Shown in pieces: positions 34,499 through 40,370 of a stretch of DNA of 40,370 nt. This DNA is from Acidithiobacillus_B sp049965315 (GTDB taxonomy: Bacteria; Pseudomonadota; Gammaproteobacteria; Acidithiobacillales; Acidithiobacillaceae). The stretch lies in contig NZ_JBMFWL010000015.1 in assembly GCF_049965315.1 (NCBI RefSeq), positions 1 through 40,370 on the forward strand, written 5' to 3'. Below the pieces are notes generated by a model. The model searched no databases and was not told the DNA's origin. It was given only the letters and a program-made list of their open reading frames with translations. Both the position numbers and the translations under genes were made by a program. Each line of letters opens with the position of its first letter. Position 1 is the stretch's first letter.

Positions 34499-35731
34499 AT
34501 GAACCAGACCCTCCCTTACCCCGTACTGCGCCTGCGCCCCAAGGAAGACCGCCGCCTCCGCGCCGGCCACCCGTGGATCTACAGCAATGAGGTGGACACC
34601 CGCGCGACGCCGTTGACGGCCATCGCGCCCGGCAGCGTTTGCCGAGTGGAGGATGCGGGGGGCGCCGCCCTGGGCCTGGCCCACATCAATCCCCACACCC
34701 TGCTCTGCGGCCGGATGCTGAGCCGCGATCCCGGCGAGCGCATCGACGCCGCCTTCTACCGGCGCCGCCTGGAGCAGGCCCTCGCCCTGCGCCAAGGGCT
34801 CTTCGCCCAGCCTTATTACCGCCTGGTTCACGGCGAAGGCGACCTTTTGCCGGGCCTGGTCATCGATCGTTACGAGGATTATCTCGTCATCCAGCCCGGC
34901 AGCCTGGGCATGGAGCAGGATCTCGCCCTGCTGCAGGAGGCCCTGCTCACCCTCCTGCGCCCCGCCGGCATCCTGATCAAGGGGAGCGGCCCGGCCCGTA
35001 GCCTGGAAGGGCTTGCGGAGCGCGTGGAAGTGCTGCACGGCCACGTTCCGGAGATCCTGGAGGTGGAGGAAAACGATTGCCGCTTCCATTTCTCGCCGCG
35101 GACCGGCCAAAAGACCGGGTGGTTTTATGACCACCGCGCCAATCGCGCCCGTCTGCGTCCTCTGGCCCCGGGGCGGCGGGTACTCGACCTCTTTTCCTAT
35201 CTCGGCGCCTTTGCCATTCCGCTGGCCCGGGCCGGGGCGGCGGCGGTGACGGCGGTGGACGCCTCGGCCAGCGCCCTCGCCCTGCTCCAGGACAACGCCG
35301 CCCTGAACCAGATTGCCACGCCCATCCGCACCGTGCAGGGAGACGCCTTCGACATCGTCCGCAGCCTGCGGGACCACGGCGAAAGCTTCGATCTCGTCAT
35401 CCTGGACCCGCCGGCCTTCATCAAGTCGCGCAAGGACCTGCACGAGGGCACCATTGCCTACCGCCGCATCAATGACCTGGCCATGCGCCTGCTCAGCCCC
35501 GGCGGCCTCCTCTTCACCGCCTCCTGCTCCCACCACCTCAGTCGCGAGATGCTGCTCCAGCAGATCGCCTTCGGCGCCCAGCGCGGCGACTTCCAGATCC
35601 TCGGCGAGGGCGGCCAGGACATGGACCACCCCATCCACCCCGCCGTGCCGGAAAGCGCCTATCTCAAAGGCTTTCTGCTGCGGCGCAGCAGCCCGGGCGA
35701 AGGGGGCGATCCCGCCGCCTCCGCAGAGTAA
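34499..35731 (+). CDS. rlmI: RlmI-type 23S rRNA (cytosine-C5) methyltransferase
   Basis: A 410-residue class I SAM-dependent methyltransferase. An N-terminal PUA domain (about 5-75, LRPKEDRRLRAGHPWIYSNEV) is followed by an EEHEE-like region and the catalytic domain with GQKTGWFYDHRANR, the SAM-binding VLDLFSYLGAFAIPLARAGA, NPPY-equivalent ILDPPAFIKSR, and the catalytic Cys in FTASCSHHLS. The frame remains open far upstream, but the protein starts at MNQTLPYP as in the family. No Shine-Dalgarno is present; a TATGAT hexamer lies just upstream, so the mRNA may be leaderless. RlmI and the related RlmO-type enzymes cannot be separated by eye. Confidence 0.9.
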   Translation: MNQTLPYPVLRLRPKEDRRLRAGHPWIYSNEVDTRATPLTAIAPGSVCRVEDAGGAALGLAHINPHTLLCGRMLSRDPGERIDAAFYRRRLEQALALRQGLFAQPYYRLVHGEGDLLPGLVIDRYEDYLVIQPGSLGMEQDLALLQEALLTLLRPAGILIKGSGPARSLEGLAERVEVLHGHVPEILEVEENDCRFHFSPRTGQKTGWFYDHRANRARLRPLAPGRRVLDLFSYLGAFAIPLARAGAAAVTAVDASASALALLQDNAALNQIATPIRTVQGDAFDIVRSLRDHGESFDLVILDPPAFIKSRKDLHEGTIAYRRINDLAMRLLSPGGLLFTASCSHHLSREMLLQQIAFGAQRGDFQILGEGGQDMDHPIHPAVPESAYLKGFLLRRSSPGEGGDPAASAE

Positions 35732-35849
35732 CTGTTCGCCGCCGGAGGGATGAGCCGGGAACCAGCCAAAGGATGCAGGCAAACAAGAAATCCCATGGCC
35801 GTGACGTCCGGGACCGCTCCCTCTGGAGCAAGCAACACGGGGCCCCATC

Positions 35850-35878
35850 TTGACAAGATACCGATTGGTCGGTATCTT
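35850..35878 (+). promoter_or_regulatory. tetR promoter with embedded perfect operator
   Basis: A perfect TTGACA (35850-35855), 17 bases, then TATCTT (35873-35878). Between and over the -10 lies a perfect palindrome: AAGATACCGA (35855-35864), TTGG, TCGGTATCTT (35869-35878). A TetR dimer bound here would block RNA polymerase, giving autorepression. The predicted start at about 35885 falls almost at the tetR ATG (35887). Confidence 0.8.
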
Positions 35879-35886
35879 TATAAATC

Positions 35887-36504
35887 ATGACATCCGAACC
35901 CGTGAAAAAGACGCGCAATCCCGAGCAGACCCGGGCCGACCTCCTGGCCGCCGCCTATGGCGAGGTCCTGGAGTGCGGCTTCCAGGCGGCCAGCCTGGAG
36001 CGCATCCTCGCCAAGACTTCCGTGAGCAAGGGAGCCCTCTACCACCACTTCGGCACCAAGCATGAACTGGGTCTGGCGGTGGTGGAGGAAGTCGTCGGGC
36101 CGCAGCTTGCCGAGCGCTGGTTCGAACCCCTGCGCCGCGACGGCGATCCCATCGCCGCCCTGCTGGGGATCCTCGAGGAAAAAATCCAGTCCGCCTCCGA
36201 GGCCGTCATCCGTTTCGGCTGCCCTCTCAACAACCTCATCCAGGAAATGAGCCCCCTGGACGAGCGCTTCCGCAGCGGCCTCCAAAGCATCCTCGACGCC
36301 TGGATCAAGGCCATGGCCGATGCCCTGGCTGCGGGGCAGCAGGCAGGCAAGGTGCGCGGCGACATTGCCCCCCAGGAAGCGGCCCTGTTCATCGTGGCGG
36401 CCATCGAAGGCTGCGTGGGCCTGGGCAAGAACGCCCAGTCCGTGGACGCCTATCAGCGCTGCCTGCGGCAATTGCAGCTCTATGTGCAATCCCTGGCTGC
36501 CTGA
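35887..36504 (+). CDS. TetR-family transcriptional repressor
   Basis: A 205-residue repressor. The N-terminal helix-turn-helix (about residues 14-60) contains TRADLLAAAYGEVLECGF, then LERILAKTSVSKGALYHHFGTKHEL. The C-terminal ligand and dimer domain contains RFGCPLNNLIQEMSPLDERFR, with Cys112 in a position roughly like the redox-sensing Cys of NemR. It probably controls itself and the downstream hydrolase, old yellow enzyme and exporter, by analogy with nemR-nemA. The ligand is unknown. There is no Shine-Dalgarno before the ATG. Confidence 0.93.
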   Translation: MTSEPVKKTRNPEQTRADLLAAAYGEVLECGFQAASLERILAKTSVSKGALYHHFGTKHELGLAVVEEVVGPQLAERWFEPLRRDGDPIAALLGILEEKIQSASEAVIRFGCPLNNLIQEMSPLDERFRSGLQSILDAWIKAMADALAAGQQAGKVRGDIAPQEAALFIVAAIEGCVGLGKNAQSVDAYQRCLRQLQLYVQSLAA

Positions 36505-36605
36505 TTGCCGCCCGTCCCTGGTGCATGGTCGGGGAGTTCGACTTGATGACCCTCTCGATGCCCTCCCGGCCCGTCGCACAACCATCCTTCCTCAAGGAGA
36601 GCAAA

Positions 36606-37334
36606 ATGAGCGAGATCCACTCACAATGGCTGAACCTGCGCCCTGACTTGCGCGCCTGGTATGCCCGGCCGGCGGCCGCCGGCCCCCATCCCGCCGTCGT
36701 CGTATTCATCGAGGCCTTCGGCGTCAATCCCCACTTTCAGGAAGTGGCCGAGCGCCTGGCGCGGGCGGGATATTGCGCCATCGTTCCCGACATCTACCAC
36801 GGCAAGGTCTATGAATACACCGATTTCGATGCCGCCATCGCCCACCTGAAATCCCTGGACGACCAGCAGGTCATGGCCGAGGCGGCCCTCGCCCTGGATG
36901 CCCTGGGCGAGCGCGCGGAAGTCCGGAAAGATGCCGTGGGCGCCCTGGGCTTTTGCATGGGCGGGCGCTATGCCTTCATGGCCAACGCCATTCATGCCGG
37001 GCGGCTCTCGGCCACGGTGGCCTTCTATGGCGGCGGGATTGCGCCGGAAAAGGATGCGGTGGGGCGCGAACCCCTGCTGCATCTGGCTCCCCGGATGCAG
37101 GCCCCGCTCCTGCTCCTCTACGGGGCCAGGGACGGCTCCATCCGGCCCGACGAGCATGGCCGCATCGCCAGCGCCCTGAGCGCCGCCGACAAACGCTATA
37201 CCCTGACGGTCTTCCCCGCCACCGGCCATGGCTTCTTCAGCGACCGCCGCGACAGCTATCGCGAGCCCGCGGCCAAAGAGGGCTGGCGCCTGACCCTGGA
37301 TCACTATGCCCGCTATCTGGGGGATCGGCCATGA
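36606..37334 (+). CDS. Dienelactone hydrolase family protein
   Basis: A 242-residue alpha/beta hydrolase. The nucleophile elbow GFCMGGRYAF carries Cys, the Asp is in LLYGARDGSIRPDE, and the His in FPATGHGFFSD, giving the Cys-Asp-His triad of dienelactone hydrolases. VVFIEAFGVNPHFQEVAERLARAGY is the typical N-terminal part. AAGGAG lies 6 bases before ATG 36606; the longer frame from 36525 lacks such a site. Its stop overlaps the next gene as ATGA. The natural substrate is unknown; a role in lactone or electrophile detoxification is inferred from the neighbours. Confidence 0.92.
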   Translation: MSEIHSQWLNLRPDLRAWYARPAAAGPHPAVVVFIEAFGVNPHFQEVAERLARAGYCAIVPDIYHGKVYEYTDFDAAIAHLKSLDDQQVMAEAALALDALGERAEVRKDAVGALGFCMGGRYAFMANAIHAGRLSATVAFYGGGIAPEKDAVGREPLLHLAPRMQAPLLLLYGARDGSIRPDEHGRIASALSAADKRYTLTVFPATGHGFFSDRRDSYREPAAKEGWRLTLDHYARYLGDRP

Positions 37335-38413
37335 GCCCCGCGAGCCGCCTGTTCACCCCCTGGCAGCAGCGCAGCCTGCTTATCCGCAACCGCATCTGCG
37401 TCGCGCCCATGTGCCAATATTCCACCCCCGACGGGGTGGCCCGGGACTGGCACATGGTCCACCTGGGCAGCCGCGCCGTGGGCGGCGCCGGCCTGGTCAT
37501 GGTCGAGGCCAGCGGGATCAGTCCCGCCGGACGCATTTCGCCCCAGGACCTGGGCATCTGGAACGACGAGCAGGCCGAGGCCCTGCGCCCCATCGCCGCT
37601 TTCCTGCGCGAGCAGGGCGCCACCCCCGCCATTCAGATCGCCCATGCGGGGCGCAAGGCGTCCACCGCGGCGCCTTTTCACGGCGGCCATCCCCTTGCCC
37701 CCAAGGACGGCGGCTGGCAACCCGTCGCCCCCAGCGCCGTCGCCTTCAGCAGCGAACACACCCTACCCAGGGCCATGGAAGCGGCGGATTTCCAGCAAAT
37801 CCTGGAGGACTTCCAGGCCGCGGCCCGGCGCGCCCTGGCGGCCGGTTTCCAGGTCCTGGAGATCCACATGGCCCACGGCTACCTCCTGCACAGCTTCCTC
37901 TCCCCCATCAGCAACCGGCGCGAGGACGGCTACGGCGGCAGCCTGGAAAAGCGCATGCGCTTCCCCCTGGAGGTGACCGCGGCGCTGCGCGCCATCTGGC
38001 CCGATGATCTGCCCATGTGGGTGCGGATTTCCGCCAGCGACTGGGTGGCGGGCGGTTGGGACATCGAGCAGTCCATCACCCTGAGCGCCGCCCTGAAAAA
38101 GCTGGGCGTGGATGCCATCGACTGCTCCAGCGGCGGCATGACTCCCGATGCCCGGATTCCGGCGGCACCGGGTTTCCAGACCGCTTTCGCCGCCGCCATC
38201 CGCCATGCCGTGGGCATCCCCACCGTGGCCGTCGGCCTCATCACCGCCGCCGCCCAGGCCGAGCATATCCTGGTCACGGAACAGGCCGATGCCGTCAGCC
38301 TGGCCCGCGAAATGCTGCGCGACCCCTACTGGCCCTTGCATGCCGCCCTGGTCCTGGGCGATGATCTGGCCTGGCCGCCGCAATACGACCGGGCCAAGCC
38401 CCATCACCGTTAG
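37331..38413 (+). CDS. Old yellow enzyme, YqjM type (NADH:flavin oxidoreductase)
   Basis: A 360-residue FMN barrel enzyme that reduces activated C=C bonds, such as those of enones, maleimides and quinones. VAPMCQYS carries the Cys that tunes FMN in the YqjM subclass; the substrate-binding His pair is in EIHMAHGYLLHSFLSP; SNRREDGYGGS and the FMN phosphate loop TVAVGLIT with ADAVSLAREMLRDP are intact. The start overlaps the dienelactone hydrolase stop (ATGA), so expression is coupled. The same frame stays open upstream as a shadow. Confidence 0.95.
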   Translation: MSPASRLFTPWQQRSLLIRNRICVAPMCQYSTPDGVARDWHMVHLGSRAVGGAGLVMVEASGISPAGRISPQDLGIWNDEQAEALRPIAAFLREQGATPAIQIAHAGRKASTAAPFHGGHPLAPKDGGWQPVAPSAVAFSSEHTLPRAMEAADFQQILEDFQAAARRALAAGFQVLEIHMAHGYLLHSFLSPISNRREDGYGGSLEKRMRFPLEVTAALRAIWPDDLPMWVRISASDWVAGGWDIEQSITLSAALKKLGVDAIDCSSGGMTPDARIPAAPGFQTAFAAAIRHAVGIPTVAVGLITAAAQAEHILVTEQADAVSLAREMLRDPYWPLHAALVLGDDLAWPPQYDRAKPHHR

Positions 38414-38449
38414 CCGTTCCCATCCTCAACAGCGCAGGAATCGCGCCGC

Positions 38450-39352
38450 ATGCCCAAGACCCCGGCCCTGCCCATGGCCGCCCTCGCCTTGCTCTCCCTG
38501 ATCTGGGGATACAACTGGGTCGTCATGAAGGTCGCCCTGGCCGACTGCCCGCCGCTGCTCTTTGCGGCGCTGCGGGTGCTGATCGGGGTGGCCGTGCTCT
38601 TTCCGTTGCTGATCCTGCTCAGACGCCCGCTGGCCATGCCGCCCTGGCGCTTCATCCTGCCCCTCGGCTTGCTGCAAACCACCGGCTTCGTGGGCTTCAC
38701 CCTCTGGGCACTGGAATATGGCGGAGCGGGCAAGACCGCCATCCTCGTCTACATGATGCCCATCTGGCTGATCCTTTTTGCCTGGCCGGTGCTGGGCGAA
38801 CGGGTGCATGGACTGCAATGGCCCGCCTTGGCCCTGGCCTTGTTCGGCCTGCTCTGCATCCTGGAACCATGGCACTATCGCGGTCAATGGGCAGGGACGC
38901 TGCTGGCCTTGCTGGCCGGCATCTCCTGGGCGGCTTCGGCCCTCTGGCAAAAGCGCCACGCGCCGCGCCGCCCGGACCTGCTCAATGTCACCGCCTGGCA
39001 AATGGCCTTTGGCGGCCTGGCCTTGACCCTCCTGGCCTTGCTCCTGGACCCCTGGACGATCCACTGGACCCCCACCTTCGTCGCCGCCCTGATCTATAAC
39101 GCCGTCCCCGGCAACGCCCTGGCCTGGCTCCTCTGGACCTACGCACTGCACAAACTGCCCTCGGGCATCGCCGGCATGGGCACCCTAGCCGCCCCCCTCA
39201 TCGGCGTGCTCGCGGCCTGGGCGCAACTGGGGGAGCGGCCGGGGGGCTGGGAGGGCATCGGCATGGCCGCCATCTTCCTCGCCCTGGCCCTGGTGAGCTG
39301 GCAACACCTGCGGCCCCGGGAGGACCTGCCCCTCCCCGCCGCACAGGAGTAG
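38450..39352 (+). CDS. EamA/DMT-superfamily transporter
   Basis: A 300-residue protein with ten predicted membrane spans in two EamA repeats (about 8-140 and 145-290). LSLIWGYNWVVMKVAL near the N-terminus and GGAGKTAILVYMMPIWLILFAW at the end of the first repeat are typical of drug/metabolite exporters. It begins 36 bases after the old yellow enzyme gene with AGGA ten bases before the ATG, so it is probably in the same operon. It may export a product or toxic substrate of the upstream enzymes. Substrate unknown. Confidence 0.92.
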   Translation: MPKTPALPMAALALLSLIWGYNWVVMKVALADCPPLLFAALRVLIGVAVLFPLLILLRRPLAMPPWRFILPLGLLQTTGFVGFTLWALEYGGAGKTAILVYMMPIWLILFAWPVLGERVHGLQWPALALALFGLLCILEPWHYRGQWAGTLLALLAGISWAASALWQKRHAPRRPDLLNVTAWQMAFGGLALTLLALLLDPWTIHWTPTFVAALIYNAVPGNALAWLLWTYALHKLPSGIAGMGTLAAPLIGVLAAWAQLGERPGGWEGIGMAAIFLALALVSWQHLRPREDLPLPAAQE

Positions 39353-39366
39353 CGCAAAGGGCGGCG

Positions 39367-40011
39367 TCAGCGCCCCGCGCTGTCCACGAGCGGGCTGGCC
39401 GCGGGGGAGGCATCCAGCAGGCGTTGCAACTGCGCCGCGTTGATCCGCCGCAAGGGCTTGCCATCCACCGGCGAGGCGGGGCTGCGCCGATCCTCGTCCA
39501 GGCCGAAGATCACCAGCCGCAGCTCGCAGCCCGCATAAGGCAGGCGCAGGACCGGATACTCCCGGGGCGTCTGCTCGCCAAAATGCAGCATTTGCCGCCC
39601 CTCCTCATAGCTCGCCCCCTGATCCAAGAGGAAAAACAGCACGCTTTCTGGGGTATCTGCAAAAAGATGGAGGACGATGGCGGAATGGCCGGTAGCCGTA
39701 CCTTCCAGGACCGGCCCGCTCAAGCGCGGAGCAAAGTCCCCCAGCCAGTTCATGGCCGCCAGAGCGGTACGCCGCAGGTGTTGCAGCTCGGCATCATGGG
39801 CATCGCCATGGAAGAGCGCCAGGCGCGACTGCAGTTCGGCATGGACCTCGGCGTTGCTCGGCCAGAGTTGCTGCGCCTCCCCCGCAATGCCCAGGCGCCG
39901 CGCCGCCTTCTCCTTCGCCGCCCGGAAATCCGCCACCCCCTCCTCGGCCATGATCCGGGCCGATTCCACGACCAAAAGGCGGCGCAAACGGGGCTGTTGT
40001 GACTTGACCAT
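39367..40011 (-). CDS. Conserved protein of unknown function
   Basis: About 214 residues. I do not recognise a named family. The N-terminus is basic and helical (MVKSQQPRLRRLLVVESARIMAEEG, then DFRAAKEKAARRLGI), followed by PSNAEVHAEL and a mixed alpha/beta half containing LSGPVLEGTATGHSAIVLHLFAD, FFLLDQGASYEEG and SPVDGKPLRRI. The GPVLEGTA...LHLFAD arrangement loosely recalls a nucleotidyltransferase core, but no catalytic DxD pair is evident. ATG 40011 has GAGG six bases upstream; ATG 40029 and an open frame to 40128 are alternatives, but the latter runs into tRNA-Leu. No signal peptide or membrane span. It converges with the exporter gene, 14 bases away. Confidence 0.75.
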   Translation of the reverse strand: MVKSQQPRLRRLLVVESARIMAEEGVADFRAAKEKAARRLGIAGEAQQLWPSNAEVHAELQSRLALFHGDAHDAELQHLRRTALAAMNWLGDFAPRLSGPVLEGTATGHSAIVLHLFADTPESVLFFLLDQGASYEEGRQMLHFGEQTPREYPVLRLPYAGCELRLVIFGLDEDRRSPASPVDGKPLRRINAAQLQRLLDASPAASPLVDSAGR

Positions 40012-40037
40012 GGCAAACCTCGCATTCATCCAGGTGA

Positions 40038-40067
40038 TTGTCCCTTCGATCCATAAGCTATTAGAAT
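40038..40067 (+). promoter_or_regulatory. Probable promoter of tRNA-Leu
   Basis: TTGTCC (40038-40043), 18 bases, then TAGAAT (40062-40067). The start would fall about 3 bases before the mature tRNA 5' end. It overlaps the upstream region of the minus-strand unknown gene. Confidence 0.5.
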
Positions 40068-40076
40068 AAGGCATAG

Positions 40077-40161
40077 GCGAGAGTGGCGGAATTGGTAGAC
40101 GCACTGGATTTAGGTTCCAGCGCCGCATGGCGTGGGGGTTCGAATCCCCCCTTTCGCACCA
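40077..40161 (+). tRNA. tRNA-Leu (anticodon UAG)
   Basis: 85 bases including encoded CCA. Acceptor stem GCGAGAG pairs with CTTTCGC (one G-T wobble), discriminator A. The anticodon stem CTGGA/TCCAG carries the loop TTTAGGT, anticodon TAG. The long variable arm (GCCGCATGGCG region) marks a class II tRNA, and GGTTCGAATCC is the T-loop. Confidence 0.96.
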
Positions 40162-40370
40162 ATCCAGTTAATGAACTACCCCATGGCCCCGGTGCTTTTG
40201 CATGGCAATGGCTTAAAAAATATGGGACAACCCGCGGCAAGCATTCTCCTCCGTAGGAATAAGGACGGCAATATCACGATCTGAATTGCCCGGCTCCGCT
40301 GCAGGCGCCACGACTGATTGGAGCGCACCCGACTCGCAGCGGCCCAGCCGCCATGCAGGGGGCCTCGGCA
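40162..40370 (+). other. Region after tRNA-Leu without a convincing gene
   Basis: A 209-base stretch reaching the window edge. A minus-strand frame is open from the edge to a TAG at 40178-40176 (65 codons) and includes GGAGGAG just before an ATG, but its composition resembles no family I know, and it could be the tail of a gene outside the window or chance. An A-run (TTAAAAAA, near 40213) shows no preceding strong stem. Nothing else is supported. Confidence 0.4.

Noticed and set aside
1..40370. CRISPR array, insertion sequences, long direct repeats
   Set aside because: No regularly spaced repeats, transposase motifs or flanking inverted repeats were seen.

Overview
The window is about 40.4 kb of GC-rich DNA (GC visibly above 60 percent) with tightly packed, mostly chromosomal housekeeping genes. 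CheV, PpiD, LapB, IHF-beta, trigger factor/ClpP/ClpX/Lon/HU in order, and the chain gyrA-serC-serA-pheA-hisC-aroF-tyrA-aroA-cmk-rpsA-ihfB-lapB-pyrF together point to a proteobacterium of the gamma/beta type. An Acidithiobacillia-like organism fits the gene order and GC, but I cannot prove the genus from sequence alone. No CRISPR array, prophage, plasmid origin or intact insertion sequence is visible.

Layout. (1) 1-5640, plus strand: a chemosensory and cyclic-di-GMP cassette. It holds the 3' end of cheV, a soluble methyl-accepting protein, an 85-residue membrane protein, a stand-alone EAL protein with a degraded active site, and a large membrane GAF-GGDEF-EAL protein ending in a CZB-like zinc-binding tail. 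(2) 5705-7895: a TDT/SLAC1-type anion exporter diverging from a LysR regulator, with a perfect AT-rich palindrome between them. (3) 7975-16159, minus strand: the protein quality-control block tig, clpP, clpX, lon, hupB, tRNA-Val, tRNA-Asp and ppiD. The PpiD appears to lack its parvulin domain. (4) 16285-33239, minus strand: a near-continuous run from gyrA through serine, aromatic amino acid and shikimate genes to cmk, rpsA, sppA, ihfB, lapB, pyrF and pyrE. Many neighbours overlap by 1 or 4 bases. (5) 33350-35731: mtnA diverging from an RlmI-type 23S rRNA methyltransferase. (6) 35850-39352, plus strand: a TetR regulator with a perfect operator between its -35 and -10 boxes, then dienelactone hydrolase, a YqjM-type old yellow enzyme and an EamA exporter, which looks like an electrophile/xenobiotic response unit. 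(7) 39367-40370: a conserved gene of unknown function on the minus strand, tRNA-Leu(UAG), and 209 bases without a convincing gene.

How it works together. Block 4 links serine synthesis (serC, serA) to chorismate, phenylalanine and tyrosine synthesis (aroF, aroA, pheA, tyrA, hisC) and to nucleotide and translation genes (cmk, rpsA, pyrF, pyrE), as in other proteobacteria. Block 3 is the standard folding and proteolysis set. The least ordinary parts are block 1 (two EAL proteins, one probably a non-enzymatic sensor, next to chemotaxis parts), the shortened PpiD, an odd basic low-GC3 insertion in TyrA, and block 6. I did not find anything I would call a wholly new system. Block 1 is the best candidate for new regulatory biology.
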